The notes under the pieces are model-generated. The model had not been told where the DNA came from. It did no database searches and saw nothing but the letters and a program-made list of their open reading frames with translations. A stretch of 64,000 nt of DNA from Cacajao melanocephalus. Taxonomy: Eukaryota > Chordata > Mammalia > Primates > Pitheciidae. Shown here piece by piece: positions 29,160 through 42,934 of this stretch (the first letter of the stretch is position 1; each line of letters begins with the position of its first letter). Position numbers and translations under genes: made by a program. Location of the stretch: positions 1-64,000 of the forward strand of contig CAUYLG010038326.1 in the NCBI GenBank assembly GCA_963573385.1, given 5' to 3'.

Positions 29160-29840
29160 ACTGGACCTTCTCTGATTTACTGTTATGTGGTTAGGGTAAT
29201 CATCTATTAGAGTAGGGAAGCCTAGCCTATCTACTTCTCAGTGTGGACAAATTTGATCCTTAACTTTTGTGCTCTAGTTTTCCAAAAAGGAGATAGACTG
29301 GAATCTTTAAAAAGTAAGTCTAAACATCAGTGTCCTCTTATACTTGCCATCTAAATTACCTCTAAGAACATTTAGGGTTCGTTGATACTCCCCAGAATAA
29401 TTCAAGCAAAATGCTGAGCTGGTAGAAGTATAAGGACTGTTATTCCTTTTTATTGTTTTTATAAACCACATACTTTAGGGAATTCTGAAAACCTGACTAA
29501 TGTCAATTGAAGATTGGGGTTCAGGAGGCCCAGCTTGTCCTCCATGACTTATTCAAAAGCTGAAGATGAAAGAGTAAAGACTTTTTCCATCCAGTTCTCT
29601 AGTCTGAAAGGAAAAGGAGTAGGCAAAGAACAGTAGGCTTTTCTATATCATCATTTTCATTCAAATGATTCTCTTAAAATAATAATGAACTAGGGAGGCT
29701 CTGTAAGCAAGACAGCTGGTCAGCAAGCCTCCTTGCTCCAAAAATAGTCCTTTTTCACGTTATTAACATAGTTTGTAAAGGTAAACTAGACTGACTGAAG
29801 TATCAATATTTCTATGTAAATGTGATCTTTAAGAGACCAT
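29160..29840. other. Nothing recognised
   Basis: No repeat or coding signal I can support. Confidence 0.35.
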
Positions 29841-29848
29841 AAACTCGG

Positions 29849-30246
29849 TTTATTAGGCTGTTCTTGCATTGATATAAAGAAATATCTGAGACTAGATCAT
29901 TTATAAGAAAAGAGGTATAATTGGCTCATGGTTCTGCAGACTGTACAGGAATTACAGCAGCATGTGCTGCTGGGGAGGCCTCAGGAAGCCTCCAATCATG
30001 GCAGAAAGCAAAGGGAAAGCAGGCACATCACATGGTGAGAACAGGAACAAGAACAAGGGAGAGCGGTTGGGAGGTGCCACACAGTGTTACATGACCAGAT
30101 CTCACAGGAACTATCAGGAAGACAGCACCAAGCCAGGAGGGATCCACGTTCATGATCCAAAAACTTCCTACCAGGCCCCACCTCCAGCACTGGGGATCAC
30201 AATTTGACATGAGATTTGGACAGAGACAAATATCCGAACTATATCA
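29849..30246 (-). mobile_element. Solo MST-type LTR (ERVL-MaLR), antisense
   Basis: Reads ttattaggctgttcttgcat at the left and ctatatca at the right, the reverse complement of an MST LTR. Inner blocks: gaggcctcaggaagcctcc, aatcatggcagaaagc, accaggccccacctccagca. The flanking pentamers match at three of five bases. Open frames across it are chance. Confidence 0.9.
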
Positions 30247-30249
30247 CTT

Positions 30250-31345
30250 AGAATCTAGAATAGAAAGAGTATGCCCCATAATACTTTATTTTCTGCAAAA
30301 ACCAACAATGTGCTGAGCTCAAAGAATAGGGATCCATCAAATATGAATGTGCACACCTGTTTTGTACTGTAGCTGTGGAATCCTGGTTACTGGAGTTTTG
30401 AGCCACTGTCCCATAAAATCTCTATAATACTACCTAACTCATGGGGTTTCTTTAAAATCTAATTTAATGAAATGATGGACACAAAGCCCATGGAACTGAG
30501 TGTGTAATCTCTTATTTAATTAGATGTTAAACTTGGAAGACTTTTTCAGATAAAATATGAAATATATAAATGAGTTAAATCGTTGTTACTTTCCTTGTGA
30601 GATTAAAAACAATAAGGTATTTTTAATACTTTTTTCTGTGTTCTCTTAAAAATAGCTTTACATGTATTATGCAATCTTGGCTTTAGATATTAGGGACAAC
30701 AAAAATTTCTGCAATTTTCCCAGTTTTCTATAGCTGTTGTTTCTAAGTATGAAATCCTGTCTTTTGTTGCTGAAATATTATCTTTTGTTTTAGCTTTTTT
30801 GATAACTTTTATGTTTGCCTTGAGCAAGTCACTTATCTTTTCTATTTCTATTTTCTATTTCAGTTTATTTATGAAAGACGGTAATAATGATTGTGATGTA
30901 TCTTATTAAAAAAAGATAAAATCATATTGAAAAGACTGTTGAATATGAAAGTAGTGCATTAAATGCCAGATATAGGAACAAAAATAAAATGAAGAACATT
31001 TATATTATAAAATATTTTCCTAAATAGATTTAGTACTGTGAAAGGCAGTAAAATTATTTCCTGATAAAAACTTTCTTGAGTATTCAAGGATTAATGGTCC
31101 AAGATAAGAAAAAAATCCAGGGTCTTGACTATATTGCGTATTTCCTGGTCTGCCGTCACTGAATAGTTAATTAGAATACCACCAGGAGGCGTCTTCTTGG
31201 ATCACTGATGGAATTTATTGGTGGGCAAAAAATACTTTTCCTTAAGGAATTTGCAGACTAACCTGAGGAAATAAAAATCAATTTTAACTTCAAATTTTAG
31301 CCTAATTTTTTATCTAAAGCAGTAAAGCTATAGAGGATAGTAGAT
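30250..31345. other. AT-rich sequence with one CTCF-like motif
   Basis: ccaccaggaggcg at 31179-31191 differs by one base from a strong CTCF core (CCACCAGGGGGCG). Otherwise nothing recognised. Confidence 0.35.
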
Positions 31346-31349
31346 CACT

Positions 31350-31620
31350 CACACATTCATTCGTTCAATTGATATTTATTGAACTCCTTCTCTGTGAAAG
31401 TTATTGGACTAGATGATTTGAGATGTACAAAGACAAAATATGACTTCTATCCTCCAAGAGCTTATCGTTAATAGGAAAGCTAAGAAATATATATAAATTA
31501 TTAAGGCTGCTTTAGTGAGTGTTGGAACAAAGGCAGGGAAAGCAGTTATGAATATTTCTAACCCGATATGAAGCAGTGGCAATGAGAATTGAAGGAAATG
31601 AATGAATTAAAAGAATTTTG
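31350..31620 (-). repeat. L2 3' end, antisense
   Basis: cacattcattcgttcaattg, atatttattgaactcct and tatcctccaagagcttatcg are the reverse complement of the L2 terminus and its upstream part. Confidence 0.65.
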
Positions 31621-31624
31621 AGTA

Positions 31625-32695
31625 AAAAAGGGGATTATTTGTCAACTGGATACGGAATGTGAGAGAAGGTGAGAAGTCAAGGACAGGGATTTCTGGCTTC
31701 TTTTCTAACACTAAAAAGCTTGGAAGACACTGCTCTTTCCAAGCTTATTTATTCCTTAAAATAAGAAAAAGTTGAACAAACTGAAAGTCAATTTTTCTTG
31801 GGCTCATCAGAGAAATAAGGCTATAGAACTAACTGCTGTTCCCAAATCTGGAGAGGCAGGCGATTATAGAGAACAGCAGCTAAGATCCATTTAACTGCAG
31901 CAGAAGTCACTGACACCATAAACTGGTCAGGACACTTAAATGGTAATTCTGATGAATATCTGACTGAAGGCTGAGTGTGGACTAGCTTGAGAGTAAGAAA
32001 CTCTAGGGACCACATTCTTAGGGAAGCCCCCACACTTTCATGACTCTCACCTCTAGGAATCCTATTAGGTTCTCATGGTAAAGAACTAAGAAAAATTATC
32101 CTTTGTCTTTGTCAGAGGTGGAAAAAAGTAACCATCTGAAGTATGCCTAGAGCATTCTCTATAACACAGGCCTCTTTTAAGGAGAAAAAACTTTACCAGT
32201 CAAATCTTTATCTCACCAAGGAGAAAGAGTACTTACTCAGTTCCAGGTCTCTCTAACCTATCAACCTTATGTAGGAGAAATAAAACTGTGATGGTAAATT
32301 TTATAATATTTGGCAACTTAATACGCTAAGAAAGACTTGTGAAAGACACAGCCCAGGGATACAGGCCTACTTAAGACCAGATTTAATCATAAGATCATAG
32401 AATGCTTTCCCTCCCTAACTTTTTACCACTACATCAACAGGACTCTAGTATAATAAGTGAATTATAGCCAAAAGAGCTGGAAAACACACACTGCAACTTA
32501 GGAGTTCTTAGGGTAACTCAAATACCACAGGTAGACTAAAACAAACAAACAAAAAAGACTATAAGGGATTTGAAGCCTCTGGTATCTACAACTACAGGAA
32601 ATATTAAACACCACAACTTCTAGTAAGATTAATGTAAAACTTCACACTATTTACCTCAATTATTACTGCTTAATAGATCATGTACAGTTTTCCAT
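31625..32695. other. Unassigned sequence
   Basis: Moderately A-rich; parts may be old L1 5' sequence. No family named with confidence. Confidence 0.3.
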
Positions 32696-32699
32696 AATA

Positions 32700-33285
32700 A
32701 TAATACAGTCACGCTGAAAGGCAGTGGGGAAAAACATACAATCTGAAGAAGCAAAACAAGCAGCAGAGCAGACTCAGATTTGACACAGATTTTGGAATTA
32801 CCAGGCTGGGACCTTAAAATAACTAAACATGTCAATAGAAACCTTCTTGCTGAAATGCAGAGGCAAAAGAATGAAAAAAAAAAAAATAGAATATCCAAGA
32901 ATTCTGGGATAATTTCAAAGAGTGTAACATGAGCATAATTGAATACTAACAAAAGAGGAATGAGAATAGGCCAGAAGAAATGTTTCAAGTAATGATGGTT
33001 ATGTATTTTTCAAAATTAATGACAGATACTCAAACCATCCATCCAGGAAGTTCAGAGAACACTAAGCAATATAAACCTGGAGAAATCTACACTAGTACAC
33101 ATCATATTAAAGTTGAAGAAAACCAAAGACAAGGAGAAAATCTTGAAAGAAAAAATAATAGAGAAAGAAAACACCTTACTTATAAACCAAACAAGTATAA
33201 GAACTAATGTAGACTTGCCAGAAACATGCCAGCAAAATAATGGAGTGAGATACTTAAAGTCTTAACCTGAGGATGAATCCAGTTT
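32700..33285 (+). repeat. Old L1-type (L1M/HAL1-like) fragment
   Basis: ccaggaagttcagagaacac, agaaatctacactagtacac, aaagacaaggagaaaatctt and gaaagaaaacaccttactta match a block recalled from old mammalian L1 elements. Confidence 0.5.
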
Positions 33286-33437
33286 CTCACTTAAGTAACA
33301 GAAGAGATGATGCTACCTGAGACCAGAAGTGTAGCGGAAGTAGCTTGTTGCTGCCTAGGGTGAGGACTTTAGCTCTGAAAGTGTGAATCTAGCACACAAG
33401 TGCAGGTTTCTAGGAGCAGTTAAAAATTTGACACAGA

Positions 33438-33736
33438 GGCTGGACATGGTGGCTCACACCTGTAATCCCAGCACTTTGGGAAGCCAAGGCAGGAGGATTG
33501 CTTGATCAAGCCCAGAAGTTTGAGACCAGCCTGGGAAACATAGGGAGACCTCATCTCTACAAAAAAAAATATAAAAATTAACTTAATGTGGTAGTGCATG
33601 CCTGTAGACACAGCTACATGGGAGGCTGAAGTGGGAGGGTTGTTTGAGCCTGGGAGATCGAGGCTCCAGTGAGCTATTGATGCCACCACGCCCCAGCCTG
33701 GGCAACATAGTGACACCCTGTCTCAAAAAGAAAAAA
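33438..33736 (+). repeat. AluJ, full length
   Basis: ggctggacatggtggctcac through aacatagtgacaccctgtct and an A-rich tail. The gcccagaagtttgagaccag and gggaggatt/tgttt variants are J-like. Confidence 0.95.
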
Positions 33737-33950
33737 CTAAAACAAAAGACAAAGTATTTCAGAAGATGGAGAGAATTAATGATAAAATTATTGAAGTGTT
33801 AAATTACAGGTGGATGTTAATACAATAAATTGTTGAAGTGAAACACTGAAGGGGAGATTAGTGAGGGTATAAGACAGAAACCAGAGAAATACTAACTTTT
33901 AAAACACAGCTAGAAGGAAAAAAAGCCAGTTGAAGAGTATGGAAGAATAT

Positions 33951-34004
33951 GGAAAGGATCCAGACAGTATAATAGGAGGAAAGGATCCAGACAGTATAAT
34001 AGGA
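33951..34004 (+). repeat. Perfect two-copy 27-bp tandem duplication
   Basis: ggaaaggatccagacagtat plus aatagga occurs twice back to back with no mismatch. Confidence 0.97.
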
Positions 34005-34885
34005 GAAAGTGTTTTGAAGCAGTGATCCTGTATTCCCAAATTGAAAGCACAGATTAAGCCGAAAGTGTTTCTATTTAACATTGAAAAAGTCTTTCTACTT
34101 AACATTGATGAGAACAATTAAGCGACTAGAATGGAAAGCAGCTTTCAAAGATGGGAAGATTGAACAATTATTTGTTATTTATTTGTGGTGGGCTAAATTG
34201 CAAATGAATGTGGATTCTGTAAATACAGTTCCTTTCCCAAGAATCTCATTAATACAAGAATGAGTCAGGAATAGAAGTCAGAATCACAAAATTTTTATAG
34301 TTATTTGTTGTCATTACATTTGTTTCTTGAAAGATAAAATCTTAAGCCAGTTTTAAAGACTGAAATAAATAGGAGAGAGTAAATAAGCTAAAAGTTACTC
34401 CAAATTATAGGACTTTACTTATATAGTAGCATTCTGAGTAAAGGAGTGATGAATCTTGCCCATACCTCTCTTCATTTTATATGCAAATGACTAGCTGAAT
34501 AATTCTTGGAAAACCTGTCTTCTCCCCATCATCCTGGACAAGTGTTCACAATTTACAGCATGCTATGATTATAATACATAAACCAGTTATAAATGCATAT
34601 GCTGATTTTATATATTTCGGTAATCATTCCTTTATTCAACTAATTTTCAATAACAGTGTGTTCCAAAAAGTGAGGTTACACAGATGAAAATGATGTGTTC
34701 TAATTCACGTCTCTAATTGATTTTCATAAACCTGGAGCTGTGGAATGAGGAGTGGGACATATATAAATCTATAAATCTTTGAGCTGCTTCCCAGATAATT
34801 TAGAAAAAGTCTACTTCCACACCCTACTGAAAACTACCTATATCGTTTGTTATGTGCATACCTCAATATGCATATACTTTAACTA

Positions 34886-36950
<2,065 letters not shown>

Positions 36951-36954
36951 CACA

Positions 36955-37690
36955 CCACAGCAATCAACACTGAAGACATCCATGACCAAATGTGTCTGTG
37001 TGAGCGGGGGGTTCCGCACACACTGAGCAGCAATTAGCTGGGTGTTCTCCAATGCAATTCTGATGCTATCTTCCTGAAGATACTATCAGATTCCACAGGT
37101 TTGGGGCTCATTCCCCAAGAGTGCCCCTCCCTTCTTCAGACACCAGCCGCACGGCTGGCCCACTGGAACATCTGAGTGACCAGCTTCAAGTTGGGGTTTC
37201 TATAACCCGCTCTTTGTGTTGTATTAACTTTTTGGAGTGGCTCACAGAACTCAGGGAATCATTAACTTACATTTACCAGTTTATTATAAAGAATATTCCA
37301 AAGGATACAGATGAAGTGACCATAGAGTGAGTTATGAGGGAAGGGACGCAAAGCTTCCTTGCACTCTCTGGGCATGCCACCTTCTAGGAACTTCACACAT
37401 TCATTCTGCCATCCTAAAGCTCTTGGAACTTAGTTCTCTTGTATGTTTATGGAAGCATTCCCTCCTCCACGATATGAGGTAGGACCCTCTGAGGGGAAGG
37501 ACTTAACATAATTAGAAAAGCATGGGAAGATTAGAGTCCTGCCCAAAGAAAGAAAGGAGAGATGCTCTGTTTGCTGAGGCCTTTCCCTGTGGTCTAACAC
37601 ACCCATTATAACAAAAGACTGTAACAAAAGGCTATGGGAGTTACGAGCCACAGTGGATGAAAACCAATATATATCCAATCATAACACTAC
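36955..37690 (-). repeat. Probable LTR element, family unassigned
   Basis: gattccacaggtttggggct, ccagcttcaagttggggttt, gtggctcacagaactcaggg, ttaccagtttattataaaga and gaaaaccaatatatat recur in a genomic repeat I recall as an ERV LTR. The name and orientation are uncertain. Confidence 0.5.
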
Positions 37691-38025
37691 AAATTTGTAA
37701 CCATTTTTTGAATGCATAATTTTCAGTGACTAGATTTACTATTATTGAATAACAATTTTTTAATTATTGTATAATTAGGTTGCTTTCAACATTTAGACAT
37801 TACAATGCTAGATACCTGTCAAGTGGCCTCTAGTTTTCAGTCTTCAAAGATGTTTTCTTTTAATTAATAAGGCTCAAATGAGATGGGGATGGGGTATATG
37901 TAGCAGGGTGTTTATTCAAATTTTTTCCCATGTGTGGAGGTGATACTTCTCTCACAACTTGATTACGTGTGAAAAGGAATTTGAACAATTTTATGTCCCC
38001 ATGAACTTTATCATGTTCTGATTAG

Positions 38026-38049
38026 AGGTCAAAGTGACCTTGACCTTGA
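38026..38049. promoter_or_regulatory. Nuclear-receptor half-site cluster (perfect ERE plus two ERR/SF-1 sites)
   Basis: aggtcaaagtgacct (38026-38040) is a perfect inverted repeat of AGGTCA with a 3-base spacer. It overlaps two copies of tgaccttga (38035-38043 and 38041-38049), the reverse complement of TCAAGGTCA. Confidence 0.6.
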
Positions 38050-38063
38050 TGAGATTGTCTAGA

Positions 38064-38092
38064 TATTTTGACTGGCATTTTGACTGGCATTG
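38064..38092 (+). repeat. Two-copy short tandem repeat
   Basis: attttgactggc occurs twice in direct succession, with a third related block near 38098. Confidence 0.8.
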
Positions 38093-38599
38093 TCTAAATA
38101 TTTTGACCAGAAAGTGGTGAAAGGTTCTAAATGTGATGGTAGCTGCCCAACGAAATGCAAGATGTAGTGTCGCCAACAGTAAGTTTTGCAGATTATTTGA
38201 ATGATTAGATGAGTGTAGTGTGAAGGTGAAACTACTGCTACATACACCGACTTAAGTAGGCAGCTGATCATGAATCAAGTAGTAACTAACTATGCACAGA
38301 TAAGGGTACTTTATTTTTATAACTTACAGAAATAAAAAATCCATTACTATTATATTAGAAATGCTGGTAAGCCCATCAATTTCTAATATTACCCTAAGTT
38401 AGAAATAAGAATAAGCACTTGGAGAGCTTTGAAGGTGAGAGACTAAGGTAGAAAATGATCATGGGTTATGTACTCTGTGTTTTTCCGTCCATTTTTCTTT
38501 TTCTTTGTTCATTTATCAGTTATTGAAAAATCAGGTATCAACTCAATTGCTTATATATGATCTATGAAGTGTAACTATTGAAAATTACGCATGTACCTA

Positions 38600-39045
38600 T
38601 GTATTAGTTTCCTAAGGCTGTCATAAAAAAGCACTACAAACAAATTGAGTGGCTTAGACAGTAGAAATCTATTGTTACAGTTCTAGAGACTAGAATTCTA
38701 AGATGAAGGTGTTGGTAGAACCAAGCACCCTTTAAAGTTGCTAGGGAAGGATCTATTCTGGACCTCAAGCCTGGTATCTAGTAGTTTCTTGGTTTGTGAT
38801 GGCATAACTTGAATCTTCATATTGTTGTTTCCTGTATGTGTCCTTTGTGTCCAAATTTCCCCCTTTTTTAAATAAGGAAAATAGTCATTATAAAAAGACC
38901 CACTTCCCTCTGGTATTTTCTCTTTTTAACTAATTATGTCTGCAAAGACCTTATTTCCAAATAATATATTCTGAGTTACCAGGAGTTAGGACTTCAACAT
39001 AGGAATTGGATGGGGGGCCAGGGAGAAACAATTCAATCATTAACA
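38600..39045 (-). mobile_element. MLT1D-like LTR, antisense
   Basis: tgtattagtttcctaaggct at left, with ttacagttctagagactaga, taattatgtctgcaaagacc, ttatttccaaataatat and ttcaatcattaaca at right, in MLT1D reverse-complement order. Confidence 0.88.
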
Positions 39046-39099
39046 GTCAATTGCAGAGTTAAAGTTCATTAGAAAGGGGATCCCTTATCATTGACTCAC

Positions 39100-39787
39100 T
39101 GTCAATAAAATATTAATTTCTTCTGTTCACAGATAGTTTTCTGCCTGCTTTTGTACTGAATCTCATTCTTTCTTAGTACCTGAACGATTTTCCTCCCTCG
39201 GGCATTCCTCTTTCTCTGGTATTTTTAAATTACTGGATCATTTTCATCAGTGTTTAAACCTGCTTAAGCTTTTCTGTCTAGCACACACACACACACCCCC
39301 CGCCCCACACACTCACATCCCATCTCAATCCTGTTAACTACTATTCTTCTTCTGTTCACAAGTTTATTGAAAGAAGCTCGCCTTCTGATAATTAAGTAGT
39401 TGGTAACTCATTACCTTATAACTTTCAGTTTATTTTTGAACTCTCTGTAATATGGATTCTGCTTCCAAAACACCATCCAGAGCAGCTTCGATAATGTCAA
39501 CAGTGACTTTTAATAAGCCCAGTGAAAACCATTCAGTCTTACTTTACTTCCTCTCTTTTACATCTAACATCATTGATCTCACTCTCCTTAAATTTATTTG
39601 CTCCCTAAGCTATTGTGACACAATTTATTCTATCTCCTTATGTCTGTTTTCATTTTTCTTCACAATCACTTCTTTTTGTTTTTCAACTACTGATTTTTAC
39701 TACATGAATATCCTGGTGATTCTCACATCTCCATTTTCTGATCAGATATTTCTCTTTTGAGCTCATACCCACATAGTCAATGCCTAC
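39100..39787 (+). repeat. L2, part 1 (interrupted by a THE1 LTR)
   Basis: Pyrimidine-rich L2-like blocks (gaacgattttcctccctcgg, ctcacatctccattttctga). A short (AC)n plus C-run lies at 39283-39306. Continues at 40178. Confidence 0.5.
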
Positions 39788-40177
39788 TGATATGGTTTGG
39801 CTGTGTCCCCACCCAAATCTCATCTTGAATTGTAGCTCCCACAGTTCCCACATGTCACTGGAGGAAATTGGTGGGTGGTAATTGAATCATGAGGGCACAT
39901 CTTTCCCTTGCTGTTCTTGTGATAGTGAATAAATTTCATGAGATCTTATGGTTTTAAAAATGGGAGTTTCCCTCTACAAGCTTTTTTTTTTCTTTTTTGG
40001 CCTGCTGCCGTTCATGTAAGATGTGACTTGCTTCTCCTTGGCTTCCGCTGTGACTGTGAGGCCTCCCTAGCGAAACTGTAAGTGAAACTCCCTAGTGAAA
40101 CTGTAAGTCCATTAAACCTCTTTTACTTCCTAGTCTTGGGTATGTCTTTATCAGCAACATGAAAATGGACTACCACA
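39788..40177 (+). mobile_element. Solo THE1 LTR
   Basis: Begins tgatatggtttggctgtgtc and ends ...taccac-a, with all THE1 blocks. The 5-bp target duplication CCTAC is perfect (39783-39787 and 40178-40182). A 25-bp tandem duplication inside it (40063-40087 and 40088-40112) is not in the THE1 layout I recall. Confidence 0.97.
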
Positions 40178-40800
40178 CCTACTATATTTCTTCAACTGCA
40201 TTTTATAAGGAACATTGCAATTGAGCTCATTATATTTTTTATCTTAAATTTCCACCTGAAATTTTATTTGCTCTCAACAGGAGTGAGCAGTACTTCCATT
40301 CCACTACTATATATGCCAAAACATAAGGTTATTCTTGACTCTCCCCTCTCATTTGCCCTTCTCTACTCCACCCATATCTGTAGAGTCCATCTTCTCAGTA
40401 GCTTTCAAATTTACCTCCATAGCCCATCTTAATTTAAATATCAATTATTTCCTGTGTACATTATTAAAATAACTTTTAACAGTCTTTTGTCTTGGTCCTA
40501 CACAGCCTCTTCTTTATTCTGTACCCAGAGTACACTGCATAAATTTAAATATGATTATAATTTTCCATGATTAAAATTTATTATTGATATACCACAGCCT
40601 TCTGAATAAAACATAATTTAACATGGAATAAATGACTATGATTTGGTTCTTTTTTCTTTCTCTTTGCCAATGTATACTTCTCTACACCAGTATACTGAAA
40701 TACTTGTTCCCCAAGCTCTTGCCTCCAGGAATTTTAATGTTCCTACCTTTGCTTAGAAAATACTTGGCTTTCTATTATTAATTCCTTCTGACCACTGGGA
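40178..40800 (+). repeat. L2, part 2
   Basis: ttccacctgaaattttattt, ttcttgactctcccctctca, tctgtagagtccatcttctc, ccttctgaataaaacataat follow L2 order and continue the piece left of the THE1 LTR. Confidence 0.6.
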
Positions 40801-40849
40801 TTCTGGATACGTATTTTTTCCCCCCAAGATATCTTTATCTGACTGTGCT

Positions 40850-41192
40850 ACCTTGGTCTATGTATTTGCTATCTTTTGCTGTGAGGCAAGTTGTTACAAA
40901 CTGGAACTTCCCAACAAGTTCCTCTTTTCCATCCGAGACCACTTCAGCTTGCACTTCATTGTTCATATCACTATCAGCGTTTTGGTCAAAGCCATTCAAC
41001 AAGTCTCTAGGCATCTTCCTGTCTTCCGAGCTCTACAAGTCTCCAGGAAATTCCAAACTTTCCTACATTTTCCTGTCTTTGTCTGAGGCCTCCAAACTGT
41101 TCTGACCTCTGCCTGTTACCCAGTTCCAAAGTCACTTCCACATTTTCAGGTATCTTTATAGCAGCACCCCATTTTCTGCTGTACCAATGTAC
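40850..41192 (-). mobile_element. THE1 internal fragment, antisense
   Basis: Nearly the same text as the 5' internal part of the complete THE1 at 62900-63153 (accacttcagcttgcacttc, cattcaacaagtctctaggc, cttccacattttcagg). The left end is broken; the rest of the provirus is absent. Confidence 0.88.
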
Positions 41193-41549
41193 TGTATGAG
41201 TCTGCTCTCATGTTGTTATGAAGAAATACCCAAGACTGGATAATTTATAAAGAAAATATTTTTAATTGACCCACAGTTCTGCATGACTGGGGAGGCCTGA
41301 GGGAACTTACAATCAGGGCAAAAGGCACCTCTTCACAGGGCAGCAGGAGAGAGAATGAGTGTTCAGCAAGGGGGAAGTCCCCTATAAAACTATGAAAACT
41401 CATGAGAACTTTTGTCATCAGAATATCATGGGGGAAAAACTGCCCCCATGATTCAATTACCTCCCACTGGGTCTTCCCATGACATGTGGGGACTATGGGA
41501 ACTACAATTCAAGATGAGATTTGGGTGTGGACACAGCCAAACCATAGCA
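41193..41549 (-). mobile_element. THE1 5' LTR, antisense
   Basis: tgtatgagtctgctctcatg to acacagccaaaccatagc-a. It abuts the THE1 internal fragment on its left and Tigger1 sequence on its right. Confidence 0.95.
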
Positions 41550-41978
41550 GTGGGTAAAATGCCGTCAAACAATATTATATGATGCAGAGTAATCTTTTGT
41601 GAAGAGTCAACCAATGTGGTAAATTTCATTGTTTGACTTTAAGAAATTGCTACAGCAACCCTAGCCTTCAATAACTATCACCCTGATCTGTCAGCAGCCA
41701 TCAACATTGAGGCAAGACCCTCCACCAGCAGAAAGAGTACAAGTCTCTGAAGGGTCAGGTGATTATTATTTTTTAATACCATTTTAAAATAAAGATACAC
41801 AGTTTTATAAGATATAATACTATTGAACAGTTAACAGGCTAAAGTATAGGTTAAATATAAGTTTTATATGCATTGGGAAACCCAAAAATTCATCAAAATA
41901 AAACACAGATTATTGTGATAGTTACTTTTTTGCAGTTTCCTGAAACCTGTCCCACAGTATCTCAGAAAGATATGCCCG
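41550..41978 (+). mobile_element. Tigger1 3' end
   Basis: gtgggtaaaatgccgtcaaa, cagcagccatcaacattgag, gcaagaccctccaccagcag, tatgcattgggaaacccaaa and the terminal tatgcccg before TA match the Tigger1 3' end. The THE1 provirus sits at its left edge, so THE1 probably inserted into Tigger1. Confidence 0.85.
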
Positions 41979-41979
41979 T

Positions 41980-42930
41980 ATATGTACTGGTTTATGTTGT
42001 GTAATCATAATCTGAAGCTTCAGCTAATGTTCGTTGCCTTTTTGCAGTTAAGTTTTTTGACTTCCTAGACTCCCTGATACCACTATTTAATTTGTGTCAA
42101 TTATCTGTAATTCCTGCACAGCACGATGTTGACATCTCTGCTTTTTTCCTCTCAAAAATTGTATATTGATGCCAGACTTCATGAAACATTTCTGAAGCAT
42201 TATTAATTTTTGTATTCTTTTTCATTGTCACAATTCAGCACCCCATAAAAGAGGGTACTATGTATATTTTAGGATCTTTCAGAATTAGGAAAGTCTTTTC
42301 TCTCTGTGTTTTTCCTTTATTATCATATAAAACCTGAAGGGCTTTACTCTCTCTTTTTTATCTAAAAATTGCATATATATGCCCAAGCGCTACCCAGTAT
42401 TATTTGTGCTGTCCTTTCCTTGTGTCTGAAATGTATAGGGCCCCAGAGATGGCTCAGCTTCTTTCTTCCAGGATGATGGCAGAAGGGTGCCCACTACCTA
42501 TAGCCAAGCCCTTGTCAGTACTGTGTCCTGTGAGATTTAAAATTTCTTTTGATGGTGTGACAGAATACATGGGCACTTGGATAGATAAAAGACAGAACTC
42601 TTTGTTACTTACAGCTCAAGGAAAAAAGGCTGCCCTGCAGGACCACACAGTAGGTTGCACCTGGGGACAGTGTAGCAGCAAGCTGGAGCTGCGGGCAGCA
42701 GCTTGTGCTAGGCAGGCAAGGTGGGGAATGCCTCGTTGCACAGATTTCCTGTGGATAGACTAATTTAGATAATTCCAAGGGCTCTGGGGAATAGGGTCTG
42801 TCCCTAGTTGCCCGGTACTTTGCCTGGTGGATGGAGTAAAAAGGAGTGCTGATAAGGCTGGTACCTGGAGTGTGAGGGTCTGATATGGGAAATGTTTGAG
42901 TGCAGATGTTTCAGCTGAAAAAGAAGGGGT
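41980..42930. other. Unassigned; 42390-42930 probably repeat-derived
   Basis: The right half is GC-richer than its surroundings. A 119-codon open frame at 42404-42763 has no recognised domain and no homologue I know, so I do not call it a gene. Confidence 0.3.
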
Positions 42931-42934
42931 CATA

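Noticed and set aside
33951..34004. Protein-level repeat in the minus-strand frame (two IILSGSFP units)
   Set aside because: It is only the reading of the 27-bp tandem duplication; the frame has no other support.
42404..42763. 119-codon open frame as a gene
   Set aside because: No recognised motif or homologue; probably chance in a GC-richer repeat-like block.
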